The notes beneath the pieces are model-generated. The model did no database searches and was not told the DNA's origin. It saw only the letters and a list, made by a program, of their open reading frames with translations. 64,000 nt of DNA from Zunongwangia sp. ESRF-bin46 (GTDB lineage Bacteria; Bacteroidota; Bacteroidia; Flavobacteriales; Flavobacteriaceae). The position numbers and the translations under genes are program-made. Below are positions 15,242-24,187 of the stretch, in pieces (positions within the stretch are counted from its first letter, which is position 1; each line of letters begins with the position of its first letter). Location of the stretch: the NCBI GenBank assembly GCA_002631855.1, contig NTLF01000005.1:39875-103874 (forward strand). The letters run 5' to 3'.

Positions 15242-15416
15242 GGTTGATAGTAATACTAAATTATAGGTAAAAAATTATATTCTATCTTAAAAGAAGATGA
15301 ATCAAGCTAAATATAGGTAAAAAATTTAGGCTTTTAATAACTACTTTTTTTTAACCAACAACTATATATCTATGTATGCTTAAAACAACTCTATTTTTAC
15401 TTAGTTTTTAATAGCT

Positions 15417-17111
15417 CTATTTGGTGCTAATCTTTCCTTCTTTTCCAGGTATCACCACTTGCAACAGCATCGCTATTCCCATCACCAGCGCACAGCCTAC
15501 TAGGTTTAACCATAGATATGGCATTAAGTCAATCCACCAGAAATAAATGATGATTACTTGGGTAATAAGTGCCGCAATAAACGTAGCCCTGCTGTGTACA
15601 AACTTAATAAAGAAGGCCAATAGGAAGATACCGAGTACATTTCCGTAGAAAATAGAACCGATGATGTTTACCAATTCTATCAAGTTTTCAAATAAGTTTG
15701 CCACGCTGGCTACCCCAATGGCGATGATTCCCCAAAGCAGGGTAAACCACTTAGAAGCGTGCATATAGTGCTTTTCATTCTTTCCTGGGGTGTTGCGTTT
15801 GTATAAATCTATTGTGGTGGTAGACCCCAAGGCATTCAATTCTGATGCGGTAGAAGACATCGCTGCACTTAAAATAACAGCCAATAAAAGGCCAATTAAC
15901 CCTCTGGGCAGGTTATTTAAGATAAAGTGAATAAATACGTAATCTTTATCGTTGGTTTCGGCTTCAGGGTTCGCTTTTTCAATAAGGTCACGCGACTGTT
16001 GGCGTAGCTCGTCTTCAGTAATGTTTATAATTTGTATTTCCTCTAAAAGTATCTCTTTTTCCGTAGCATCTTGGGTAGTGGAATAGGTAAGTTGCTTGCT
16101 GTTCAATTGTTTGTCCAGACTTTGTTTTTCAGCTTGTAGAGCTTGGTATTCCTCAGCGTATTCAGATTGCATAACATCATTCACCGCTGCTGGGTTAAAA
16201 TGTAGGGGAGAGGCGTTAAATTGATAAAATACAAATACCATGACTCCAACCAACAGTATAAAGAATTGCATAGGGACTTTTAGAAGTCCGTTCATGATCA
16301 ATCCCATCTGGCTCTGTTTTAACGACCTACCCGATAAGTACCGTTGCACTTGGCTTTGATCGGTACCAAAGTAGGAGAGCGCCAAGAAGGTACCCCCAAT
16401 AATACCACTCCAAAAGGTGTAACGGTTATCAAAATCGAATGAAAAATCGAGCACATCCAGTTTTCCGTTGGCACCGGCAATCTCTAAGGCATTGGTAAAC
16501 GATATATCCAGCGGTAGGTAATTTAGTATTAACAAGAAGGCAATGAACATCCCGGCAAAGATGATGGCCATCTGTTGCTTTTGGGTAACGCTTACAGCCT
16601 TGGTACCGCCCGTTACGGTATACATAATCACCAAAACCCCAATACCAATAATAAGATAGTTTAAGTTCCACCCCAATACGGCCGATAAGATAATGGCAGG
16701 GGCAAAAATGGTAATCCCAGCCGCTAAACCCCGCTGTATTAAAAAGAGGATGGCAGTTAAGGTACGTGTTTTTAAGTCGAACCTAGTTTCTAGGTATTCA
16801 TACGCCGTATATACTTTTAGCCGGTGATAGATAGGGATAAACACCAGGCAGATAATAACCATCGCTATGGGCAAACCAAAGTAAAACTGTACAAACCCCA
16901 TCCCATCGTGAAAGGCCTGTCCCGGTGTAGAGAGAAAGGTTATGGCGCTGGCTTGGGTGGCCATTACACTTAGACCGATGGTCCACCAATTGGCATCGTT
17001 ACCTCCTTTAAGGTAATCGTTTACATTTCTGTTTTTACGGGTTTTCCATGTACCGTACAGCACAATAAAAACTAGGGTTCCAATAAGGACAATCCAATCG
17101 ATTTGCTGCAT
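15417..17111 (-). CDS. Sodium:solute symporter family protein
   Basis: 564 residues with at least 13 membrane spans, of the SSS family (LeuT-like fold). The N-terminus WIVLIGTLVFIVLYGTWKTRKNRNVNDYLKGGNDANWWTIGLSVMATQASAITFLSTPGQAFHDGMGFVQFY is typical, including the residues of the first Na+ site. A charged coiled-coil-like insertion (about 315-370, YQALQAEKQSLDKQLNSKQ) lies between spans. Imports an organic solute with sodium; the substrate is not readable. The ATG overlaps the stop of the 36-residue membrane protein by one base, and that gene abuts the PIG-L gene, so the three form an operon. Confidence 0.9.
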   Translation of the reverse strand: MQQIDWIVLIGTLVFIVLYGTWKTRKNRNVNDYLKGGNDANWWTIGLSVMATQASAITFLSTPGQAFHDGMGFVQFYFGLPIAMVIICLVFIPIYHRLKVYTAYEYLETRFDLKTRTLTAILFLIQRGLAAGITIFAPAIILSAVLGWNLNYLIIGIGVLVIMYTVTGGTKAVSVTQKQQMAIIFAGMFIAFLLILNYLPLDISFTNALEIAGANGKLDVLDFSFDFDNRYTFWSGIIGGTFLALSYFGTDQSQVQRYLSGRSLKQSQMGLIMNGLLKVPMQFFILLVGVMVFVFYQFNASPLHFNPAAVNDVMQSEYAEEYQALQAEKQSLDKQLNSKQLTYSTTQDATEKEILLEEIQIINITEDELRQQSRDLIEKANPEAETNDKDYVFIHFILNNLPRGLIGLLLAVILSAAMSSTASELNALGSTTTIDLYKRNTPGKNEKHYMHASKWFTLLWGIIAIGVASVANLFENLIELVNIIGSIFYGNVLGIFLLAFFIKFVHSRATFIAALITQVIIIYFWWIDLMPYLWLNLVGCALVMGIAMLLQVVIPGKEGKISTK

Positions 17112-17221
17112 TAGGAAAAGCTTTGCATTAGAAAATAAAACAAAATAATATATACGGTATTAAGGACAATCACAGCTACGTAACTCCATTTCTTTACCGG
17201 TTTGTTGGTTGAATCACTCAT
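17111..17221 (-). CDS. 36-residue single-span membrane protein between PIG-L and symporter
   Basis: Tiny gene: MSDSTNKPVKKWSYVAVIVL, continuing with a hydrophobic stretch to LMQSFS. One membrane span at about 13-32 is preceded by a basic KPVKK segment, predicting the N-terminus inside. The ATG is 2 bases after the stop of the PIG-L gene, and its TAA overlaps the symporter ATG (TAATG), so translation is probably coupled on both sides. Small single-span proteins are known partners of several transporters; a subunit or regulator of the symporter is inferred. Too short for standard gene calling, hence possibly missed elsewhere. Confidence 0.7.
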   Translation of the reverse strand: MSDSTNKPVKKWSYVAVIVLNTVYIILFYFLMQSFS

Positions 17222-17223
17222 AA

Positions 17224-19713
17224 TTAATTGCCTAAGGATAATAGATTTGCAAATAAACGGTAAGCACCTGCCACTCCAGCCGGTAATTCCCTAAAGAAAC
17301 TTAAGCCGGTATAGATGTAATGTCCCTTGCCGTACTCGGCAACTAACAACGAACCTTTGGTCTGGGGAGCATCTTTGTCGTTCATCCCTAAAATAGGGAC
17401 AAACTTAGGTACCCATTCATCGGGGAAATACAAGCCTCGCTCTTGCACCCAACCTGTAAAGTCGGCTTGGGTAATTTTATTGGGTTCGTTTAGCACTGGA
17501 TGATCGGGTGCTAAAAAGGTAACAGGACTGTTTTCATCCGTTACCCGATCGCGAGATAGCGATAAGGAATACGGGGCAATGTCTTCGGTTACCATTCGGT
17601 GGCTGGTGTTATACTGTACTAACAAGGTCCCTCCTTCTTGTACATATGTATTAAAAGCAGCTTGTTTAAAAGCAAGTTCGGGTACAGTGTTGTATGCCCT
17701 AATCCCCACAACCACAGCATCAAACTTTTTAAGGTTATCATAAGTGATGTTTGATGGCGGAATAGTGGTTACTTGGTACCCTATTTGGCGTAAGCTCTCT
17801 GGAATGGCATCGCCAGCACCTTCGATGTACCCAATGGATTCCCCTTCCTTTTCAATATCAATACGTACTACTTTTGCTTCGGAAGGAAGCAGTACCCGTT
17901 GATAGGGAATGTGCTCATAATCGATTGTAACAAGTTCTTTATCAAAAAATTGATCGCCCATAGATACTAACGGTCTTAGATATCCTTCACTTTGATTTTT
18001 AGGAGGGGTTACCGTAAATACGATGGTTTGCTCATCTCCCTTTTTAGCAATATTGAAGGTAGGTTGTGCAGGTTTGACTTCCCAACCGTCAGGATGGTTT
18101 AATTGCACCGTTCCATTTGCGTTATCACGCCCTGCTTTTATGGTTACGGGAATGTTTTGCGCATCTTTTGAAGAAAAAATAATGACTTTCTCTGAAATAC
18201 TGGAAGTAGCTTCTGGTAAGACCTCAAGCGGTTGATATACCTCTCCTTTTACAGGGTCGTTGTATTTATAGACTATATTTCGTTTTACTGAAATCTTTGT
18301 ATCACTTAACTCTAAATTGAAGATCACCTGTTCGGGTGCTTCGGTTTCTGGTTCGCCTATTAAGTTTTTAGGGGCTTTGTACATCCCTAAGGTTCCTTTT
18401 TCATTTAACCAATAAGGACCTGAGTTTGTTTTATTTTCAGAATACAAAGTGGCTTCCAGGCTGTGTTTTTCATTTGGGGCCAAGGTTTTGTTCTCGGCTA
18501 CAATTGTCTTTCCTGAAGGATAGGTAATAGAGGCTAATTCCATAGGAAAGTCACTACGGTTTATAATCTCAAAATCTGCATTGTATTTTTCACGAGGCCT
18601 AATGGAATTGCTCTGGGCGACTGCTTCCACAAAAATACCACCACAGTCGATAATCAACTGTTCCAGTTGTTTTGTTTTTATGGCACGCCAATGGTCGTCT
18701 TCAATATTTTTGACCAATTCATACGCTTGTAGCAAGGGACGGAGCATTCTGGATGGATCTTTAAAGTCAAAATTATCTTCCAGTGGATATAAAATACCAC
18801 CAATGGTTTCACCGCCTTCAATACGCGACCAAGAGGTGTCAATGCCTTCAAACAAGTTATTGTTTCCTTCTTTAAAATCACCTTTTAAGAATTCCAGCCA
18901 TTCATTTTGGTTTCCGCGGGTACCGGTGCTGCCAAACCCTTGTGACTTATGCATGCTTCGGCTTAAGGAAGCAATCTCTCCGTTAGACAAGCCCAATGAA
19001 GGAAAATAGCTTCCAGTCTGTACTTCCACTAAATTAGTTTTGTCTGCTTGTTCAAACTTTTCTTGGCTTCCGTAGAACCACCAGCTGGTATTAAAAAATA
19101 AGCGTTTGGGTTGCCAAGTGCCAAAGGTATTGGCTGTTTCAGGGTAGCTGTTGGGGTTGTTTACCAAATCGAACGCCTCTACGCTCAACATAGCTGATGA
19201 GGTGTGGTGCCCGTGGGTAGAGCCTGGACTGCGGTGATCGAAACGATTGATAATAACATCGGGCTTAAATTTCCGAATGGCGCGTACCACGTCGCTCAAC
19301 ACTTCGTCTTTGTTCCAAATAGCCAATGTTTCCTCTGGGGTTTTGGAATACCCAAAGTCATTGGCACGTGTAAATAACTGCTGTCCGCCATCGGTACGAC
19401 GTGCTGCCAATAATTCTTGGGTACGAATCACACCAAGCAACTCGCGAATCTCAGGACCCACTAAGTTTTGTCCCCCGTCACCTCGCGTTAAAGATAGATA
19501 CGCTGTACGCGCATGCACATCGTTTACCAAATAGGAAATCAACCGAGTGTTTTCATCATCGGGATGTGCTGCAATGTACATAGCCGACCCTAAGAAGTTT
19601 AGTTGCTGAAGGTCGTGGTAAATTTCAGAAGCAGTTGGTTTTTGAGGTTGTTGAGCGAAGCAGGCGGTTGCACTGATACTTAACAGAAGCAGTACAGTAA
19701 GAAGGTTGCGCAT
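17224..19713 (-). CDS. PIG-L family deacetylase with C-terminal GATase-like domain
   Basis: 829 residues from the ATG at 19713, which precedes a good signal peptide (MRNLLTVLLLLSISATACFAQ); the frame is open 54 codons further up but without homologous character. A LmbE/PIG-L domain (about 25-270) has the zinc motif AHPDDEN near the start and a downstream HGHHTSSAM histidine motif. Strand-rich regions follow, and a C-terminal class I glutamine-amidotransferase-like (ThuA/BPL-N-type) domain (about 640-800: FDAVVVGIRAYNTVPEL, EGGTLLVQYNTS). PIG-L enzymes remove N-acetyl groups from sugars or amides. Cotranscribed with the tiny membrane gene and symporter, which suggests that the product is taken up. 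Confidence 0.88.
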   Translation of the reverse strand: MRNLLTVLLLLSISATACFAQQPQKPTASEIYHDLQQLNFLGSAMYIAAHPDDENTRLISYLVNDVHARTAYLSLTRGDGGQNLVGPEIRELLGVIRTQELLAARRTDGGQQLFTRANDFGYSKTPEETLAIWNKDEVLSDVVRAIRKFKPDVIINRFDHRSPGSTHGHHTSSAMLSVEAFDLVNNPNSYPETANTFGTWQPKRLFFNTSWWFYGSQEKFEQADKTNLVEVQTGSYFPSLGLSNGEIASLSRSMHKSQGFGSTGTRGNQNEWLEFLKGDFKEGNNNLFEGIDTSWSRIEGGETIGGILYPLEDNFDFKDPSRMLRPLLQAYELVKNIEDDHWRAIKTKQLEQLIIDCGGIFVEAVAQSNSIRPREKYNADFEIINRSDFPMELASITYPSGKTIVAENKTLAPNEKHSLEATLYSENKTNSGPYWLNEKGTLGMYKAPKNLIGEPETEAPEQVIFNLELSDTKISVKRNIVYKYNDPVKGEVYQPLEVLPEATSSISEKVIIFSSKDAQNIPVTIKAGRDNANGTVQLNHPDGWEVKPAQPTFNIAKKGDEQTIVFTVTPPKNQSEGYLRPLVSMGDQFFDKELVTIDYEHIPYQRVLLPSEAKVVRIDIEKEGESIGYIEGAGDAIPESLRQIGYQVTTIPPSNITYDNLKKFDAVVVGIRAYNTVPELAFKQAAFNTYVQEGGTLLVQYNTSHRMVTEDIAPYSLSLSRDRVTDENSPVTFLAPDHPVLNEPNKITQADFTGWVQERGLYFPDEWVPKFVPILGMNDKDAPQTKGSLLVAEYGKGHYIYTGLSFFRELPAGVAGAYRLFANLLSLGN

Positions 19714-19913
19714 AGTATTTGGTGTGTTTTTTTCTGAAAGAACCAAATATACCAAATTATATAGTGAAAAAAGTAGTGTATTTATAAAGAAGAAAGATCG
19801 CTTTGCTGAAAGAAAAAAGAAAATAGATGATATAGTACATTGAGGCGATATACTGTACTGTTTACTTTGTATCATTCCGTTAAAATGATAGAGTTTAAAA
19901 GCGATCGAGGCAA

Positions 19914-20483
19914 TTAGTCAGTACCGTGATCTGTAAGGTTTTTGTCATGTTCATCATCTTGAAGTGCCATTTCATGATAATCTTCGGCCTTGATTACCGT
20001 CACTCCTTTTTGCAACATCATACTATTGGGGTAGGTGATAAGCTCATTTTCTTTGGTACGCACCATCACGTGAAAGCTTTTAATATCCTCAATCATCCCT
20101 TCATACGGAAACTCTTTGTCGTGTATCTTAATATAATCACCTATTTTATAAGGAAAGGTAAAGAACATAATCACTCCGCTGGTAATGTTGCTTAAAATGG
20201 ACCATTGGGCAAAAAAGCCAACGCCGATTACTGCAAATACAGAAGACATAACCAACCCCAGGTCTTTAATTTCTACACCCCAAATTAGTATTAAGCACAA
20301 TACGATTAAAAAGATGGCTGATAAATCTACATGTTTCATAATTAATCCTGTGCGGTGCTCCAAACGTTCAAACTTGTTGGCATACCGTTTAATTACCCTA
20401 ATAGTGAAGTAGCGAAGTACTAAAAACACTAAGATTATAAAAATGGATTTTAGTATTTGAGGAAAATAAAATTCTATATTCAT
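19914..20483 (-). CDS. Small MscS-type mechanosensitive channel
   Basis: 189 residues, short for the family (E. coli MscS has 286). Two N-terminal membrane spans are followed by the pore helix region VMSSVFAVIGVGFFAQWSILSNITSGVIMFF and the beta domain start PYKIGDYIKI...EGMIEDIKSFHVMVRTKENELITYPNSMML. The C-terminal alpha/beta vestibule domain is missing; instead there is an acidic tail (MALQDDEHDKNLTDHGTD). Inner membrane, release of solutes on osmotic downshift. It lies 7 bases after the lipoprotein gene, in the same operon. Confidence 0.88.
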   Translation of the reverse strand: MNIEFYFPQILKSIFIILVFLVLRYFTIRVIKRYANKFERLEHRTGLIMKHVDLSAIFLIVLCLILIWGVEIKDLGLVMSSVFAVIGVGFFAQWSILSNITSGVIMFFTFPYKIGDYIKIHDKEFPYEGMIEDIKSFHVMVRTKENELITYPNSMMLQKGVTVIKAEDYHEMALQDDEHDKNLTDHGTD

Positions 20484-20490
20484 AAACGTA

Positions 20491-21438
20491 TTATTTAAGG
20501 CCTAACGTATCACGGAGTCCGGCATCTTGGTTTCTGTTCATATTCCAATAATCATTACGGATACGTTTTATTTTATGGGCAGTGGTTTTTAAGCGCGTAC
20601 TATCGTTGGGTTGAGTACCATTGGTTTCCTCCCATTTTTCTATCTCATATGGGAAATCACTGTTAAAATAAATAATGAGCTCTCGCTCTAGCATAGGGTA
20701 GTGTAGTGAGTACATAGAAAGCGAGTCACCTTGTTTAATATTGGCGTGCGCACGATAGGCTTTTATTTCTTTATGTCGCAACCTGATAGACTCGAATGAA
20801 GGGATTACCTCCATATCTCCGGTTGGTAACTCTTCAGGGTTGATCCGTACTAAGTTCCAAAGTTCGTCTTCCAGCCATGTTTTATCGAGGGTTAGCTCTT
20901 GGTCTGCTTCCCCTTCAAAATAGGAATGGGAAACGATATTGAAGTCTTTTCGGTTATTCAGTTGCATATATACCTGTCCGCACCATTCTTGCACCGAGTT
21001 ACTAATCTTTAAGGCGTGTTGAGGTTTTTTAACGGGGTTAAACGTACTCGTCATGATAGAATACGGATAAATACCAGTGGTAAACTTCTTGGTTTTATTC
21101 AGCTTTAATACGGAAACATTCTCACCAGACTGCGTATTGGCTTTTACCTGCGCATTGGGCAGGAAGTCTTCGGTAACAAATACGGTGACGGCCATCCCTT
21201 GACGGATTTCACCATAGCGTTCTTGCATAAGTTGATAGGAAGTCAATTCTGCTTTACCTGCATACCAATAGTCTTTAAACTGGGCTGGTAATTGACGGTT
21301 ATCGGCTATAGTATCGGCTTCTTCTGTATTGCTATTAGGAATTAAGTTATGCTCCGATTCCTTACATGAAGGACAAAAAAAAGCAATACCTATAAAAAAT
21401 ATTACTTTGTATAGAACGTATTTGGGTGTTTTGGTCAT
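20491..21438 (-). CDS. Lipoprotein of unknown function (neighbour of Maf)
   Basis: 315 residues; lipobox FCPSC with Cys25 after a hydrophobic start. The mature protein has conserved-looking YWYAGKAELTSYQLMQERYGEIRQG, TTGIYPYSIMTSTFNP, WCGQVYMQLNNR and EVIPSFESIRLRHKEI segments and is rich in strands. I recognise it as a Bacteroidota protein often found beside maf and mscS but know no biochemical function; it should not be mistaken for Maf itself. 8 bases upstream of the MscS gene. Confidence 0.7.
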   Translation of the reverse strand: MTKTPKYVLYKVIFFIGIAFFCPSCKESEHNLIPNSNTEEADTIADNRQLPAQFKDYWYAGKAELTSYQLMQERYGEIRQGMAVTVFVTEDFLPNAQVKANTQSGENVSVLKLNKTKKFTTGIYPYSIMTSTFNPVKKPQHALKISNSVQEWCGQVYMQLNNRKDFNIVSHSYFEGEADQELTLDKTWLEDELWNLVRINPEELPTGDMEVIPSFESIRLRHKEIKAYRAHANIKQGDSLSMYSLHYPMLERELIIYFNSDFPYEIEKWEETNGTQPNDSTRLKTTAHKIKRIRNDYWNMNRNQDAGLRDTLGLK

Positions 21439-21484
21439 CGTTTTAATTTGCTATTAAAGATATGGAAAAACAAAAGAATTTTAA

Positions 21485-22072
21485 TTATTTAGCCGTAAGC
21501 TCCAATAAGGTTTTATACACTAATCTTGTAGGAAGCCCCATTACGTTAAAGAAAGACCCTTCAATCTTGTCAATACCAATATACCCAATCCATTCCTGAA
21601 TACCATAAGCACCCGCTTTATCGAAGGGTTGGTAGGTGTCAACATAGTGACTGATTTCTTCTTCTGAAAGTTCTGAAAACCAAACTTGGGTGGTTTCATT
21701 AACCGTTTTTTGAAAGTCAGCCCCTGTAAAACAGACCGAAGTAATCACCTCGTGGAATTTGCCGCTTAAATCGGCTAACATTTCTTTAGCGTGTGCGGCA
21801 TCCCTGGGCTTTTCCATTGCTTTGCCTTCTTTCCAAACGATGGTATCACTGGTAATAAGGATATCAGTTTCAGAAAGCTCTTTAAACTCAGAAGCTTTAA
21901 GCTGAGAAAGGTAGTCGGTGATCTCCGTTCCCTTTAACTCTTTAGGGTAGGTTTCAACAACCTTACGTACATCGATGGTAAAGGGAATACCCAATTCTTT
22001 AAAAAAGTTTTGCCGTCTTGGCGACCCGGATGCGAGAATGATGTTATGGTTGAATAGTTTTTGTTTCAGCAT
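21485..22072 (-). CDS. maf: Maf-family nucleotide pyrophosphatase
   Basis: 195 residues, full length. The N-terminal substrate-binding motif ILASGSPRRQNFFKELG, the catalytic-region TSDTIVWKEGKAMEKPRDAAHAKEML and the C-terminal KAGAYGIQEWIGYIGIDKIEGSFFNVMGLP are all present. Maf proteins hydrolyse non-canonical or ordinary nucleoside triphosphates to the monophosphate (house-cleaning) and have been linked to septum inhibition. Second gene after the four-helix-bundle insertion in the UbiA-Maf-MscS run. Confidence 0.93.
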   Translation of the reverse strand: MLKQKLFNHNIILASGSPRRQNFFKELGIPFTIDVRKVVETYPKELKGTEITDYLSQLKASEFKELSETDILITSDTIVWKEGKAMEKPRDAAHAKEMLADLSGKFHEVITSVCFTGADFQKTVNETTQVWFSELSEEEISHYVDTYQPFDKAGAYGIQEWIGYIGIDKIEGSFFNVMGLPTRLVYKTLLELTAK

Positions 22073-22159
22073 AATTATTAGAATAAAGAAAATAGAATAG
22101 AGAAAAAAGACTAGAAGCTATTGCTTCAGTTTGTTTTGAAAGCCCATCGTCATTTTTTG

Positions 22160-22474
22160 CTATTCGGTAATTTTATCTTCAAAGAACGATAATTTTTCTT
22201 GGGTGATATAATTTTTATGATGTGCTATAAGTAATTGAGTTCCTAATTCAAAAGAAGATCCCAATGCGATATCTAAATAGTGTGAAAAGGTCTTTTCAGT
22301 TCTTGCAGAACCTTCAGCAATATTACTGGGAATAGAAATAGAGCATCTGTTTATTTGTGAAGTAAGAGCATATCGTTCATCATTTGGGAACGTTTTAAGG
22401 ATATCGGAAATCTCCAATGCAATTTCAAGACCTAACTTCCATATTTTTAAGTTTTTGTAATTATGTCTTTTCAT
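22160..22474 (-). CDS. Four-helix-bundle protein (23S rRNA IVS-type)
   Basis: 104 residues. Signature features are NLKIWKLGLEIALEISDIL, YALTSQINRCSISIPSNIAEGSAR and FSHYLDIALGSSFELGTQL. Family members come from intervening sequences in 23S rRNA genes and from diversity-generating retroelements (Avd), but many are free-standing like this one. It ends at DKITE, about 10-15 residues shorter than usual, so the last helix is truncated. It lies between maf and the UbiA gene and breaks an otherwise tight operon; a mobile insertion is possible. Confidence 0.85.
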   Translation of the reverse strand: MKRHNYKNLKIWKLGLEIALEISDILKTFPNDERYALTSQINRCSISIPSNIAEGSARTEKTFSHYLDIALGSSFELGTQLLIAHHKNYITQEKLSFFEDKITE

Positions 22475-22538
22475 AATAATTGGTGTTAAAGGTTCTCTCT
22501 CTTTTCTTTCCTCTTTTTTCTCTTTTCTTATATTTCAA

Positions 22539-23450
22539 TTATAAAATTACAAAAGGATACAATAGCATAGCGCACATACCTGTAAGCATAATAATCTTTA
22601 AAAGTATGGACAAAAGTGCGTAGTGTTTAGTTTTTTCGGCTTCAAAAGACTTGATGCAAAAGAATAGAAGCGGGGCGACTACTAAAAATAGAAAATATAA
22701 AACGGCTGAGGTGTATGCGTATAAAAAAACATACATATAACCAATAACAGAAAGCGTTGTGATAGCCCCTAAAGCAAATACAACTGTAGTTGCACGGCTT
22801 CGGCCAATGGCAATGGGCAGGGTGCTTTTACCGCCATTCTTATCACCATTAATGTCCTGTAGGTCTTTTACCAATTCGCGTATAAAGTTTAGAATAAAAG
22901 CAAACAGAGCGTACTCTAAGCTTATTTTAAACACTTCCCATTGGGATTCCTGGTTGCTCGGGTTGGTGACTGGAACAAGATCAAAAAGCCCCACGATAAT
23001 AATACTCATCGCGACCAATACAGACACTAAAATCGTACCTGCAAGCAATATGGTTTTAAGGTACGTGGCATAAAGATATAATAATGCAGCAATACCGATA
23101 AAAAGCGTTGCATATATAGGTTTGCCTATAGTATTGGCGAGATAAAACCCAACACCTACACCTAGGGTAGTAAGAATAACGTAAAACGTACTAGCGTTCC
23201 TTTCTGAAATAGCTTTCCCTACAATCACTTTTTTCGGTTTGTTGATACGGTCAATATCGGCATCGTAAATATCGTTGATGATGTTGCCCCCAGCAGCAAT
23301 ACTGATCGTTGCAATTACTAATAGAGAAAAATGTAAATCGGATAGCGCAGTGACTGCATTAAAAGGCTCAAAAAGGCTGTATTTAATCAGCACTTGAACC
23401 AATGCGATTAACAGTAAGTTTATAGGTCGGGTGAGTTGTAAATACTTCAA
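22539..23450 (-). CDS. UbiA-family prenyltransferase (geranylgeranylglycerol-phosphate type)
   Basis: 303 residues, about nine membrane spans. The first Asp-rich motif NIINDIYDADIDRINKPKK and the second, ELVKDLQDINGDKNGGKSTLP, both bind Mg2+ and the prenyl diphosphate. In Bacteroidota this branch is usually annotated as geranylgeranylglycerol-phosphate geranylgeranyltransferase, the enzyme of archaeal-like ether-lipid assembly; transfer to a quinone precursor cannot be excluded. In the run Rossmann/DUF2520-lipoprotein-KdsC-UbiA-Maf. Confidence 0.85.
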   Translation of the reverse strand: MKYLQLTRPINLLLIALVQVLIKYSLFEPFNAVTALSDLHFSLLVIATISIAAGGNIINDIYDADIDRINKPKKVIVGKAISERNASTFYVILTTLGVGVGFYLANTIGKPIYATLFIGIAALLYLYATYLKTILLAGTILVSVLVAMSIIIVGLFDLVPVTNPSNQESQWEVFKISLEYALFAFILNFIRELVKDLQDINGDKNGGKSTLPIAIGRSRATTVVFALGAITTLSVIGYMYVFLYAYTSAVLYFLFLVVAPLLFFCIKSFEAEKTKHYALLSILLKIIMLTGMCAMLLYPFVIL

Positions 23451-23474
23451 AGAAACAAAATCTTTTATTAGGAT

Positions 23475-23508
23475 GACATTCCCCCTTCGAAGGGGGTTAG
23501 GGGGATGT
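23475..23508. repeat. REP-like palindrome (CCCCCTTCGAAGGGGG)
   Basis: CCCCCTTCGAAGGGGG (23481-23496) is a perfect palindrome followed by TTAGGGGGATG, which also pairs with the CATTCCCCC start. It lies between the KdsC-like and UbiA genes. Short elements of the type CCCCCTAACCCCCTTCGAAGGGGG are, from memory, interspersed in many Bacteroidota genomes; copy number here cannot be judged. Confidence 0.6.
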
Positions 23509-23567
23509 TTTAGTTTTCAAATTAAATAAACTGATAGTAGGTAACTTAAAATTATAAAGAAAGTTAT

Positions 23568-24101
23568 TTAATCATATTTGGCACTTGCATTTTCTTTCTT
23601 AATCCATTTACCCTGTACTTTAAGTACTTGCTCAATAACATCGCGAACACATCCTTTTCCCCCTTTTTTATGGGATACATATTTTGAAATCGCTTTAATT
23701 TCAGGCACAGCATCTTGCGGACAACACGGTAACCCTATTTGTTGCATCACATACAAATCTGGGATATCATCACCCATATAGAGTACGTTTTCGTGTTTAA
23801 TATCGTATACATCTAAGTATTCGTCCATCGTGTCGGTTTTGTGGTGTGCGCCTAAGTAGATGTCGGTAATACCGAGTCCGCGTAGTCTTGCACGTACGCC
23901 TTCGTTGGTTCCGCCACTAATAATACATACATTAAACCCTTTGTCTAATGCCGTTTTTAGCGCAAATCCGTCCTTGGTATGCATGGTACGGTACATTTCG
24001 CCTTCGGTAGTGATGCTGATAGAGCCATCGGTAAGGACGCCATCTACATCAAAAATAAAGGTGGTTATTTGGTTAAGGTATTCTTTATAGCTTTTTTCCA
24101 T
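23568..24101 (-). CDS. KdsC-type HAD phosphatase (KDO-8-phosphate phosphatase-like)
   Basis: 177 residues, a HAD-superfamily type C0 phosphatase without a cap. The nucleophile motif FDVDGVLTDGSI is at 18-29, motif II is IISGG, motif III contains the HHKTDTMDEY region and motif IV is YMGDDIPDLYVM. KdsC removes phosphate from 3-deoxy-D-manno-octulosonate 8-phosphate in lipopolysaccharide synthesis and works as a tetramer. The C-terminal tail KKGGKGCVRDVIEQVLK is typical. Some relatives act on other sugar acids; no kds gene is adjacent, so the substrate is inferred. Confidence 0.85.
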   Translation of the reverse strand: MEKSYKEYLNQITTFIFDVDGVLTDGSISITTEGEMYRTMHTKDGFALKTALDKGFNVCIISGGTNEGVRARLRGLGITDIYLGAHHKTDTMDEYLDVYDIKHENVLYMGDDIPDLYVMQQIGLPCCPQDAVPEIKAISKYVSHKKGGKGCVRDVIEQVLKVQGKWIKKENASAKYD

Positions 24102-24187
24102 GTGTAATTTCCTGTATTTCGACCCAGCTCAATATAAACTTCGACAGGGGTCTCTCTAATTAATAATATGCTTATATACGTTCTTTT

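Noticed and set aside
20491..21438. Annotation of this lipoprotein as Maf
   Set aside because: It has a lipobox and none of the Maf motifs; the real Maf is the neighbour at 21485-22072.
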